64,000 bases of DNA, taken from positions 3,100,001 through 3,164,000 of the forward strand of contig NZ_JANAVO010000001.1 in the NCBI RefSeq assembly GCF_024213555.1, in the 5' to 3' direction. The notes below the pieces were generated by a model. The model saw only the letters and a list, made by a program, of their open reading frames with translations. It was not told where the DNA came from and searched no databases. Source of the DNA: Allokutzneria sp. A3M-2-11 16 (GTDB lineage Bacteria > Actinomycetota > Actinomycetes > Mycobacteriales > Pseudonocardiaceae). How positions within the stretch are numbered: position 1 is the first letter of the stretch; each line of letters begins with the position of its first letter. The translations under genes and the position numbers were made by a program. Positions 1 through 7,285 of the stretch are shown one piece after another.

Positions 1-54
1 CCCATTGCAGGGTCGCACTGTCTTGTCCAGGGCGGCGACTGATGGGGGTAAGGG

Positions 55-318
55 ATGGAGTTCTCAGCAGGTGAGGTCCGCGATGTTCTCCTCTTCCTCG
101 CCGCGAGCGCACGGGAGAAGGCAGGCGAGGCGGAGGACCTGAGAGCGCGGACGCAGGAGGCGTTGAACGAACTGCACGCGGCCTGGGAAGGCTCCCGGCA
201 CGACGACGCCTACACCGGGAAGGCGTACGCCGCGACAGCCCTCTCCGAGATCCAGGACGGCCTCGCCTGTCTGCACCGTGCCGCCGAGATCGTGACTTCC
301 GCCGCGCACCGGATGTGA
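55..318 (+). CDS. WXG100-like (ESX/T7SS partner) protein
   Basis: An 87-residue, all-helical, acidic protein. It has the length of WXG100/EsxA-type proteins, and a Trp-x-Gly motif (AWEGS, residues about 43-47) sits in the turn between two predicted helices. WXG100 proteins form helical hairpins that travel through type VII secretion with a partner. The stop is 4 bases before the GTG of the deaminase-toxin gene, so the two are almost certainly co-transcribed. I infer that it is the secretion partner or chaperone of that toxin. No ESX core gene (EccC etc.) lies in this window, so the secretion machine would be encoded elsewhere. A TAAGGG stretch just before the ATG may serve as ribosome binding site. 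Function is by family resemblance only. Confidence 0.7.
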   Translation: MEFSAGEVRDVLLFLAASAREKAGEAEDLRARTQEALNELHAAWEGSRHDDAYTGKAYAATALSEIQDGLACLHRAAEIVTSAAHRM

Positions 319-322
319 CCGC

Positions 323-1165
323 GTGCCCTCCTACTTCTCCGAGGTCGCCTCGCGCCTGATCGCGGCCCGGAACAGTCTCTCGCCAGCGCAGCTTCGGGAG
401 CTTGCCCGCAGAATCCGCGACGAGCTACGCCCAGCCCTGGCACAGGTCGTCCAGGGCAGCCAGAACTTCGAACTCGACGATGCCCTGGGCATTTTCGGCA
501 AGGCGGCAGACGGGTTCGAGCAGGCCGCAGACAACCTCGACTGCGCCGCCGAACGCGTCCACTCCTACCTCGCCGACACCTACACCGTGGCGGGAACGTC
601 AGAGCGCGTCAGCGAACCAGAGAACCGGGGGCCGGCACGGAGGGGCGGCTCGATTCCCCACCCGTCTACGTTGCCTCCCACCTTGATGGCCGACTCCCTC
701 GATCCGGAGTGGGCTCGCGCTCAACAGGCGAAGCTGCTCGACCGGCCCGACGACTCCGGGCCGACGACCGGCCTGGTGTTCTTCACCGACCTCTCCGAGG
801 GCGTGATCACCAGCGGAGCGCCCCCGATGCCTCGCCCTGGAGAGGACGAGCCCGACGCCGACCGCGCCGATCGCGAACTCATCAACGCGGCCGGACTGAT
901 CCTCACCAACTCCGAGCACTTCCCTGAGACATCCACCTCCGGGAGCTTCGCCGTCCAAACCCACGTCGAAACCAAGACAGCAACGCTCATGCGACAACGA
1001 GGCCTCACCTACGCCGCGGCCGTCATCAACAACCGCTCCGTCTGCGAAGGCGAACGCAGTTGCCGCGTAGCCGTCGCCGCGATCCTGCCCATCGGGTATA
1101 CGCTCGTGATCTGGGAACGCGGCGCCGACGAGCCCGTTGTCATCCAAGGAAAGGCACGGCCTTGA
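323..1165 (+). CDS. DddA/SCP1.201-like cytosine deaminase toxin
   Basis: A 280-residue protein with a GTG start. Residues about 1-90 are helical and could be a secretion domain of the WXG/LXG kind. Residues 100-180 are a Pro-rich linker. Residues about 185-275 carry the SCP1.201-like deaminase signature: catalytic HVE at 214-216, an Asn pair at 236-237, and two metal-binding Cys at 241 and 247 followed by the ILPxGxxLxV strand. In this family (the DddA toxin is the known example) His and two Cys hold zinc and Glu acts in cytidine deamination of DNA. All key residues are present, so the enzyme should be active. Its stop overlaps the TTG start of the Imm1-like gene. DNA or RNA as the substrate cannot be told from sequence. 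Confidence 0.85.
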   Translation: MPSYFSEVASRLIAARNSLSPAQLRELARRIRDELRPALAQVVQGSQNFELDDALGIFGKAADGFEQAADNLDCAAERVHSYLADTYTVAGTSERVSEPENRGPARRGGSIPHPSTLPPTLMADSLDPEWARAQQAKLLDRPDDSGPTTGLVFFTDLSEGVITSGAPPMPRPGEDEPDADRADRELINAAGLILTNSEHFPETSTSGSFAVQTHVETKTATLMRQRGLTYAAAVINNRSVCEGERSCRVAVAAILPIGYTLVIWERGADEPVVIQGKARP

Positions 1166-1590
1166 TCGTCGTCACCGCCATCATCCAGAACAAGTTCTAC
1201 TTCGCCGAATCCCTCGACGAAGCCGAAGTCCTCATCGATGACGCCCTCAGCGGACGGTTCTGGAACTCCCTGACCAAGCTCTACGCCTCGGACCGCCCCT
1301 GCTCGGACGGAACCTATCCCGGTCACCAACTCGGTCTGGGGACCGAGAAGACCGGAGCGCACGCCGCCGTCCACTTCGTCACCACCGACAAGAACGGCCT
1401 GCTGTTGCAGTCCCTGAACCCGACGCCGCTCGCCGACGCACCGGAGATCATCTTTGACTCCGAGGGTGGGATCTTCTTCCCTCCCAACGCGATCATTCCC
1501 CGAGCAGCCGCCAAGACAGCAGCGCTGGAGTACTGCCGAACCAGCGAACTTCCCTCGGCACTGTCCTGGCAACCGTCCTATTGGAGCTGA
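1162..1590 (+). CDS. Imm1-family immunity protein
   Basis: A 142-residue protein. The TTG at 1162 overlaps the toxin stop (TTGA), a coupled arrangement; the frame stays open further upstream, but only as a shadow of the toxin gene. The sequence pattern (beta-rich N-terminus, an LDEAEVLIDDAL helix, then a short strand and 'FFPPNAIIPRAAA') fits Imm1 immunity proteins, which are commonly encoded right after SCP1.201-like deaminases in actinobacteria. The inferred role is to bind and block the upstream deaminase in the producing cell. It has no signal peptide or membrane segment, consistent with a cytosolic antidote. Confidence 0.75.
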   Translation: MIVVTAIIQNKFYFAESLDEAEVLIDDALSGRFWNSLTKLYASDRPCSDGTYPGHQLGLGTEKTGAHAAVHFVTTDKNGLLLQSLNPTPLADAPEIIFDSEGGIFFPPNAIIPRAAAKTAALEYCRTSELPSALSWQPSYWS

Positions 1591-1655
1591 AAGGCACACC
1601 AGCGTGCGCGCTGCCAATTGTCGGCATCTGCTGCGGGGTGCCGTGCTGACGAGCA

Positions 1656-1793
1656 TCACTCCGGGTCCAGCAACGCCTTGCGCATCTCGCTGGACGGCAG
1701 CACGACGGGGCTGCGGTCGTGGATGTGCCCGAGCGCGTCAGTGGCCGTGGTGGTCAGGATCGTGCACGTGCACAACCACCACCCAAGAGCCGG
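1656..1793 (-). pseudogene. Remnant of SRAP (YedK/HMCES-like) peptidase, C-terminal part
   Basis: On the minus strand a short open stretch ends at 1656 and reads CTILTTTATDALGHIHDR, then SPVVLP and later LLDPE. This is the typical central-to-C-terminal signature of SRAP proteins (TCTIxTTxA...IHDRMPVVLP...WLDP), which crosslink abasic sites in single-stranded DNA. A stop lies in frame just upstream and the catalytic N-terminal Cys region is missing, so this is a fragment. Nothing else gene-like was seen in 1591-1953. Confidence 0.65.
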
Positions 1794-1953
1794 TCAATAC
1801 TCGCGCACACTGTGCAGACACCGGTCCTGCTGCCCGAGCCGTGTGCGCCCAGGGCTACCAACATGGACGTGGTTTGGACACCTCGGTTACCCCCAAGCTC
1901 CATCCCCACCTGGGGATCGCCGCCTTGTCGGCCGGTGCGCGGACAGCTGCCGG

Positions 1954-2451
1954 TCAGGAGTGGTGGTGAGGACACCGAGGCACCGGAGCGTGGGGAGTGT
2001 CGTTCTGCTCGTGCCACTGCGGCGGGGAGGGCTCGGGGCAATCCAGGCAGGCCCACACGGCCTTGCCGTTGGGCTGGCGGCGGATTCCCCAGTCTCGCGC
2101 GAACTCGGCGATGAGGGTCAGCCCGCGCCCGCGGTGCGCGCCTAGCCGGGAGCGCCCGGGTGTCGGTGTGCCGACCGGGTCGCTGTCGCGGACTTCCAGG
2201 TGCACCAGCCGCGCGCGGTCGTCACGCCGGAAGGACAGGCGCCGCGGCGGTCGTCCGTGTTCGAAGGCGTTGGTCGCGAGTTCGGTGGCCAGCAGCTGCG
2301 CGCCGTGCACGCACTCCTCGGACACTCCCCGCGGCGCCTGGGCGATCTGCTGCCGAAGGCGGTGCAGCGGAGGTTGGGCGAGCGCGTCGAGGTCGACATC
2401 GAAGACGAACTTCCCCTCGGTGACCTCATCCACAGCGCCTCCCGAGTTCAT
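1954..2451 (-). CDS. ATP-binding protein, anti-sigma-factor kinase-like (HATPase_c_2)
   Basis: A 165-residue protein with a GHKL/HATPase fold. The N-box is visible as ELATNAFEHG (residues about 55-64), and the G-box region as GRGLTLIAEFA followed by the DWGIRRQPNGKAVWA strand. Such stand-alone Bergerat-fold proteins are abundant in actinomycetes and resemble RsbW/SpoIIAB, which bind sigma factors or anti-anti-sigma factors. The 30 C-terminal residues are His/Pro-rich and outside the domain. No sigma factor or STAS partner lies next to it, so its target is unknown. Confidence 0.85.
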   Translation of the reverse strand: MNSGGAVDEVTEGKFVFDVDLDALAQPPLHRLRQQIAQAPRGVSEECVHGAQLLATELATNAFEHGRPPRRLSFRRDDRARLVHLEVRDSDPVGTPTPGRSRLGAHRGRGLTLIAEFARDWGIRRQPNGKAVWACLDCPEPSPPQWHEQNDTPHAPVPRCPHHHS

Positions 2452-2906
2452 CCCTGCCGACTCATTTCTCGCTCGCCCGGGGTACCCGGGTGATCCGCAT
2501 TCACGCTGCGCCCACCCACCTCGGCCCGAACGGGTACCACGGCGCCAAGGGCCAACCCCCCGGTGAGTGCGCGCGGTTGTGGTCAGGCCGGGGCTTCGTC
2601 CAGCCGAGCACCAGGCAGCTCCGGAACTGCTGGTAGTCCAAGCCGGTCAGGCCGAGCCCCACCGTGGTGGTTGGCGCGGTGTCGTTGCCGGTGAGCACGG
2701 CGTTCCGAAGCAGACGCTCAAGGAAGCGGGTCGAAATCGATGATCATGCAGGTGATTGAGGTCGTTGCCGAGCTCGAACGCCTCACCAAGGAGCGGCGCG
2801 TGGGACGAGTACACCGCGTGGAGGCCAGGTGGGAGCGATGCTGAGTTCGAGCACGAGCGTGTGTGTCCGGTCGTGCTCGAACTCGGCGACGCGCGTCCTG
2901 TGCGGG
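2452..2906. other. Intergenic region between anti-sigma-like gene and protease homologue
   Basis: 455 bases with no convincing gene. A 34-codon plus-strand frame at 2740-2844 has coding-like composition but no clear ribosome binding site and no recognisable relative; it could be a gene remnant. A strong inverted repeat at 2843-2884 is listed separately. Confidence 0.4.
2843..2884 (-). terminator. Hairpin downstream of the protease-homologue gene
   Basis: A perfect 14-base inverted repeat, GAGTTCGAGCACGA at 2843-2856 and its reverse complement at 2871-2884, with a 14-base loop. It starts 23 bases beyond the stop of the minus-strand gene at 2907. There is no U-tract, as is common for actinomycete terminators. 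Confidence 0.6.
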
Positions 2907-3734
2907 TCAGCTCGCCGGTGGGCTGTCGGTGGTGTTGTCCATGATCCACTGCCGGTAGTAGCTGGTCCTGGCGAACACCGCCGCGGGCGCACCTAGGCAG
3001 TTACTGAAGCTGGCGATACCGACGACTTCAGAGCGCCCATTCACGCGATGGAACAGCGGGCCACCGTCATCACCGTTGCAGATGTCCGTCCAGTTCCGGT
3101 TGTCGCCTGCGGTGTCACGGACGCAGATGTGATCCTTGAGGAACTCCGCACCGTAGATCAGGGCGCAGTTGTCGGTGTTATGGGGGATCTCCACGGTCTG
3201 CAACTGCTCTGGGTGGTCGCCGAAGCGGGAGAGGCGGCCCCAGCCGACCACGGTCAGCGGTTCCTGCGCGGCTGGTTCCTGGGTGGGCAGGGGTGCTGGA
3301 CGCACGCGTGCTGATGGCTGTACCGGAGCCTTGAGCTTGACCAGGGCGATATCCCGCTTGGGTGACTTGGGGTGGTTGTCGTACTCCGGGTGGACACGGA
3401 TGCTGGCCACGTCGTGAAGGAGTTCATCCTTGAAATCGTCGATCGCGTAGAAGTCCAGCGCGACGGTCATGGTCTTCGGTGTCTTGTTGTACACGCAGTG
3501 CGCGGCGGTCAGGATGTATGTGGGTGAGATCAGCGTGCCCCCGCAGAATGGGTCACTCAACCCGTCGTCAGTGATTCTGAGCAACGAGGCGAAGGAGGGA
3601 AACTGCCCGACCTCCGCGTCGCGGCCACCCACGATCGCCTCCGCTCGCGGGGTGGCCGCTGGAGACATCCCCCACGCCAGAACTGCCGCTAGCGCCAGGG
3701 CGACCGTACGAAGCCCGGGCTTGATCCAACTCAC
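2907..3734 (-). CDS. Secreted trypsin-fold (S1) protease homologue with Ser-to-Asp change
   Basis: 275 residues from the GTG at 3734, chosen because AAGGAGG lies 8 bases upstream; a longer frame reaches 4019 but lacks that signal. Residues 1-33 are a signal peptide plus short propeptide, followed by the mature-type N-terminus IVGG (34-37). His79 (TAAHC) and Asp128 (RDIAL) match the S1 triad, and Asp217 fits the trypsin S1 pocket. The expected GDSGGP reads GDDGGP (221-226), so the nucleophilic Ser is Asp223. In the S1 family this should abolish peptidase activity. The rest of the fold, including paired cysteines, is intact, so it is probably a non-catalytic binding or regulatory homologue rather than debris. 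A sequencing error would need two base changes in the codon. Confidence 0.85.
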   Translation of the reverse strand: MSWIKPGLRTVALALAAVLAWGMSPAATPRAEAIVGGRDAEVGQFPSFASLLRITDDGLSDPFCGGTLISPTYILTAAHCVYNKTPKTMTVALDFYAIDDFKDELLHDVASIRVHPEYDNHPKSPKRDIALVKLKAPVQPSARVRPAPLPTQEPAAQEPLTVVGWGRLSRFGDHPEQLQTVEIPHNTDNCALIYGAEFLKDHICVRDTAGDNRNWTDICNGDDGGPLFHRVNGRSEVVGIASFSNCLGAPAAVFARTSYYRQWIMDNTTDSPPAS

Positions 3735-4308
3735 TGTCACTGCCTCCTTCTCGCCGACCAACGCCGCGAGGCCATCCGCCCCGTCAGCGCCACCCAGCCA
3801 TGAGACCGCACGACAGGAGGGCAGGCATATCAAGATCACCCGAGCGTGTCTCCACGGGAAGTGGTCGCCCTCGGCCCGCCCCGAGATGGACCGGCGAACC
3901 ACCGCGGGAACCGGGCTGGCTATCACAACTCGGGCTTCACCCGAACCGCACCCGGTCACCTTGATCCACACCACGCCGGCGTAGGGACGCAGGAAGGAAA
4001 CCCTTACGCGCCAGAGCATCCGATCCGTCGCACGGAGCCCCGCTTGCTGAGCGCCATTCGTCTCCTGGTGGTCCCGTCAGTGCAGACATCCCGCGCGTTT
4101 GCGCGCTGACGACCTCTCACGCAACTGCGACGGTGGGCGTGCAATGACAAACCTTCTCCGGGCACCGTCGCGGTTTGCTGCGAAGTGACTGTTCAGCTGC
4201 GCGCCACCGGGCTACACCGCTTACGCACCAACGTGCAGCGACACCGGCCCGGACGCCGTCCTCCAAGCGATCCAGGACCTGCTGGGCCGCTGATGGCGCG
4301 AGGCACCG
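3735..4308. other. Intergenic region upstream of the protease homologue
   Basis: 574 bases without a supported gene. A plus-strand frame ending at 4293 reads like a gene tail (PDAVLQAIQDLLGR then stop), with no start or ribosome binding site, so it may be a remnant. The protease promoter should lie in 3740-3900 but no clear -35/-10 pair was found. Confidence 0.35.
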
Positions 4309-4740
4309 TCACCAGGTGGACACCAGCGCGAGGAGAGAGCCGATGAACAACAGCGCCATGAACGCGATCTCCCGCCATGCCAAACCCGGATCGGCCTGGA
4401 TGGCGTAGGACATCAACTTTCTCGGCTGCACCGGGGCCTCGGGTGCTCGGTCCTCTGGCAGTGGCTGGCTGAAGCGGTGAAAGAACACCTGGATCACGAG
4501 CATGCCGACGACCAGGCCGGTGACGAAGCTGTGCGGGTGGACGCCGGTGACCAGCAGCAGCCCGACTAGCACCACCATCACGGCCAGGATGATGTTGTCG
4601 TACAAGGTGATGACCCGTCCGCCTCGCTCGTAGTAGGAGGCGACCTGACGGATTCGCGTCGAGTACAGGACGAGAAAACCGACGGTGAACTTCACCAAGC
4701 CCTGCACGCACAACAGGATCAGCAACACGGTCAGGATCAC
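4309..4740 (-). CDS. Small integral membrane protein of the ABC operon
   Basis: 143 residues from a GTG, 18 bases after the permease stop, with a GGAG-like site before it. Four hydrophobic segments are visible (about residues 2-24, 47-66, 70-87 and 122-140); the loop between segments 3 and 4 is charged and Pro-rich. I do not recognise the family. Position suggests that it is the third gene of the operon led by the ABC ATPase and may assist the exporter. Confidence 0.7.
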   Translation of the reverse strand: MILTVLLILLCVQGLVKFTVGFLVLYSTRIRQVASYYERGGRVITLYDNIILAVMVVLVGLLLVTGVHPHSFVTGLVVGMLVIQVFFHRFSQPLPEDRAPEAPVQPRKLMSYAIQADPGLAWREIAFMALLFIGSLLALVSTW

Positions 4741-4758
4741 CGTCAGCGCGGGCTCCGA

Positions 4759-5550
4759 TCAGCCGATGTCGCGACGGCGGAACAGCACCGTGGCCGCCGC
4801 GAGCAGCAGGGCGCATCCGGTGGCCAGCGCGAGCAGGCCGAGCAGCACCGCCGCGTTCCAGCCGACCTCCAGCGGCTGCGCCCCGAAGGCCCAGTGGAAC
4901 GGGCTGAAGAGGCCGAGCACATCGGAGTCGACCAAGGGGGCGAGGCCGCTGAGCAGAAACCCGCCCAGGGCGAGACCGGTGCCGACCCCGACGGCCAGAC
5001 CGCGGGAGCCGCTTGCCGCGCCGACCGCGAGGGTCACCAGTCCGTGGAACACACCGAGCAGTGCCAGTGCCGCGGTGCCCGCGAGCAACCGCGTGACGGG
5101 GATGTCCAGGTCCGTCGGCCCGCGCAACACCACCAAGACGACACCGACCGCTGCGGCGAGCATGACGACCTCCGCAGTGACGGCGAGCGCGTGGGCGGTG
5201 ACGACGTGAACGCGCCGGACCGGGGTGGCCAGGGTCACCGCGAGCACGCCAGATCGTTCGAAGGAGCACGAGAGGGCTCCGGCGCCGATGGCGGTGATCA
5301 TGACGAGCAGCGGTGCGATCTTGGTGAAGACCTGGGAGGAGACGTAGCCGGCCGGAGTGACCATGTCGGCGCCGAAGAACGCGGTGATCTCCGGTGGGAG
5401 TACGGCGGTGAGCGCGCCGAGTTGGTCGCGCAGTGACGGGTACATGGCCATCACCAGCGCGCACATCCCGATTGCTCCCACGGTGAGGCCGGTCAGCGAA
5501 TGGCGCCGTTCACCGATGGCACGCCGGAGGAGTTCCGCGGTGGTGCTCAT
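4759..5550 (-). CDS. ABC-2-type transporter permease
   Basis: 263 residues from the ATG at 5550, preceded by GGAGG. The start overlaps the stop of the ATPase gene (ATGA), which indicates translational coupling. Six hydrophobic segments are spread over the chain, ending in LLAAATVLFRRRDIG, a usual C-terminus for ABC-2 permeases of the drug-export type. It would form the membrane channel for the adjacent ATPase. The substrate is unknown; context with a divergent TetR regulator suggests export of a small toxic compound. Confidence 0.85.
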   Translation of the reverse strand: MSTTAELLRRAIGERRHSLTGLTVGAIGMCALVMAMYPSLRDQLGALTAVLPPEITAFFGADMVTPAGYVSSQVFTKIAPLLVMITAIGAGALSCSFERSGVLAVTLATPVRRVHVVTAHALAVTAEVVMLAAAVGVVLVVLRGPTDLDIPVTRLLAGTAALALLGVFHGLVTLAVGAASGSRGLAVGVGTGLALGGFLLSGLAPLVDSDVLGLFSPFHWAFGAQPLEVGWNAAVLLGLLALATGCALLLAAATVLFRRRDIG

Positions 5551-6467
5551 CGGGCCACCTCCGTCACGCTGCCGTAGTAGCGCAGGAACACCTCTTCCAG
5601 TTCTGTCTCCGGTGTTCGCAGTGCCAGAACCCGATGTGTACCAAGGATTGCGACCACGTCGGTGACCGCGCCTTCGACGGCCAAGCGGACGAGGGCGCCG
5701 TCCTGCTCCACGAGCGAGACGGTGGTGAGCCCGCGGCACCTCTCGGTGAAGGAGGCAGCCTCGACGTCGTCGGCGAAGGTGACCTCGAAGCGGTGCACCG
5801 CCTTGCCCAGCAGCACATCGGTGCGCTCGCACGCGACCAGCCGTCCGGCGCGCATGATCGCGACGCGGTCAGCGATCCGCTCGACCTCCGGCAGGGTGTG
5901 GGAGGACAGCAGGACTCCGGAGCCGGAAGCGCGCAGCTCGTCGACGATGCCGTGGAACTCTTTCTGCACCAAGGGGTCCAGTCCGCTGATCGGCTCGTCC
6001 AACACCGCCAGGCGCGGGGAATGGGCCAGCGCGGCGATGATGCCGATCTTGCGCTTGTTGCCCGAGGACAGTGTCCGCAGTGGACGGTTCAGGTCGGCCT
6101 CCAGCCGCTGTGCCAGCTCGCGCGCCCGCGCACGATAGGGCGCGGTCTCCCGCAGTCGCCACAGGTGCTCCAGGTTGGCCCAGCCGGTGAGCTTGGGGTG
6201 CAGGGCGAACTCGGCTGGGAGGAAACCCACGTCGCGGTGGGCCTGCGGTGCCTGCGACCACGCATCGCATCCGAGCACGGTCGCCGCGCCCGAGGTGGGG
6301 CGGGCGAGGCCGAGCAGCATGCGGATGGTCGTGGTCTTGCCCGCGCCGTTGGGGCCGAGGAACCCCAGCACCTCGCCCGGCCCGACACCGAGGTCGAGCT
6401 CGTCAACGGCGGTCAGCGTGCCGAAGCGCTTGGTCAGCGCGTGCGTGTGCACCAAGAGGGTGGTCAT
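5547..6467 (-). CDS. ABC transporter ATP-binding protein
   Basis: 306 residues from the ATG at 6467. Walker A is GPNGAGKT near residue 42. The signature loop is a slightly unusual LSSGNKRKIG. Walker B is LAVLDEP followed by ISGLDP, and the switch His is in SSHTLPEVE. The C-terminal 85 residues are the extra domain typical of CcmA/DrrA-like drug-export ATPases. It heads the operon ATPase-permease-small membrane protein and is transcribed away from the TetR gene; the 194-base gap holds a palindromic operator candidate. Confidence 0.9.
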   Translation of the reverse strand: MTTLLVHTHALTKRFGTLTAVDELDLGVGPGEVLGFLGPNGAGKTTTIRMLLGLARPTSGAATVLGCDAWSQAPQAHRDVGFLPAEFALHPKLTGWANLEHLWRLRETAPYRARARELAQRLEADLNRPLRTLSSGNKRKIGIIAALAHSPRLAVLDEPISGLDPLVQKEFHGIVDELRASGSGVLLSSHTLPEVERIADRVAIMRAGRLVACERTDVLLGKAVHRFEVTFADDVEAASFTERCRGLTTVSLVEQDGALVRLAVEGAVTDVVAILGTHRVLALRTPETELEEVFLRYYGSVTEVAR

Positions 6468-6638
6468 GGCATGCCCGCCTTCATCCGAACCTACGGCCCG
6501 CTCCGGCAGGAGCCGACCGTGCCGACCAGGCTTCCCGGCACACCACGGCCAACGATGCAGCACGCGGACCCGCGGGGCAATCGGTGATCACCCGTTCGCT
6601 GTCTTGCGAATCGGTAACGGCGATCACCAACGCGGCTG

Positions 6639-6648
6639 AACGATCGTT
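6639..6648. promoter_or_regulatory. Palindromic operator candidate for the TetR regulator
   Basis: AACGATCGTT, a perfect 10-base palindrome, lies 14 bases before the TetR start and in the divergent gap shared with the ABC operon. Size and position fit autoregulation by a TetR-family dimer. Confidence 0.5.
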
Positions 6649-6661
6649 TAGCATTCTGTTC

Positions 6662-7285
6662 ATGCGTTCAGTCGAGGACCTTACCGCCCGGGCACGCATC
6701 CGGGACGCGGCGTTGGAGCGCTTCGGCGCGGACGGGGTGGCCGGGACCAGCGTGCGCGCGATCGCGGCCGCCGCGGGTGTCTCGCCCGCGTTGGTGCTGC
6801 ACCACTTCGGCTCCAAGGCGGGCCTGCGGCAGGCGTGCGACGAGCACGTGCTGGCCGCGATCCGTTCCGGCTCCGGCGGGGACGGAGTGATCGAGCAGGG
6901 CGCGCTCGCGGAGATGCTGCGCGCGGCGACCCCCGCGCGGCGCTACCTCGGCCGGGCGCTGCTGGACGGTTCCGAGGCGGCAAGCGCGCTGTTCACCGAG
7001 ATCGTCGACTCCACCCAGCGGTGGCTCGCCGATGGCGAGGAGCAGGGATGGGTCACCTCCACCGCCGACGCGCGGGCGCGCGCGGTGACCTACGTGTCCT
7101 GGCTGCTGGCCCCGCTGGTGCTCAGCGACCAGGTCAGCCGGTTGCTCGGCGGCGATGTCGTCGAGACCGAGACCTCGCTGCGGGCAGCCCGGGCCGGGCT
7201 GGAGATGCTGACCGGCGGCCTGTTCACCGACGACCGCTGGCTATCGGCGTTCACCACCATCGCCAAGGAAGGGCAAACCCGATGA
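6662..7285 (+). CDS. TetR/AcrR-family transcriptional regulator
   Basis: 207 residues from the ATG at 6662. The N-terminal helix-turn-helix is clear: RIRDAALERFGADGVAGTS, then VRAIAAAAGVS, then ALVLHHFGSKAGL (residues about 11-55). The C-terminal half is a helical ligand/dimer domain. The gene is divergent from the ABC exporter operon and overlaps the start of the glycosyltransferase gene (ATGA). The likely role is repressor of both units, released by a small molecule handled by the exporter or the glycosyltransferase. Confidence 0.9.
   Translation: MRSVEDLTARARIRDAALERFGADGVAGTSVRAIAAAAGVSPALVLHHFGSKAGLRQACDEHVLAAIRSGSGGDGVIEQGALAEMLRAATPARRYLGRALLDGSEAASALFTEIVDSTQRWLADGEEQGWVTSTADARARAVTYVSWLLAPLVLSDQVSRLLGGDVVETETSLRAARAGLEMLTGGLFTDDRWLSAFTTIAKEGQTR

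Noticed and set aside
4193-5464. Minus-strand 423-codon frame overlapping the ABC permease
   Set aside because: Arg/His/Gly-rich shadow of the permease, which has clear membrane helices and a ribosome site in another frame.
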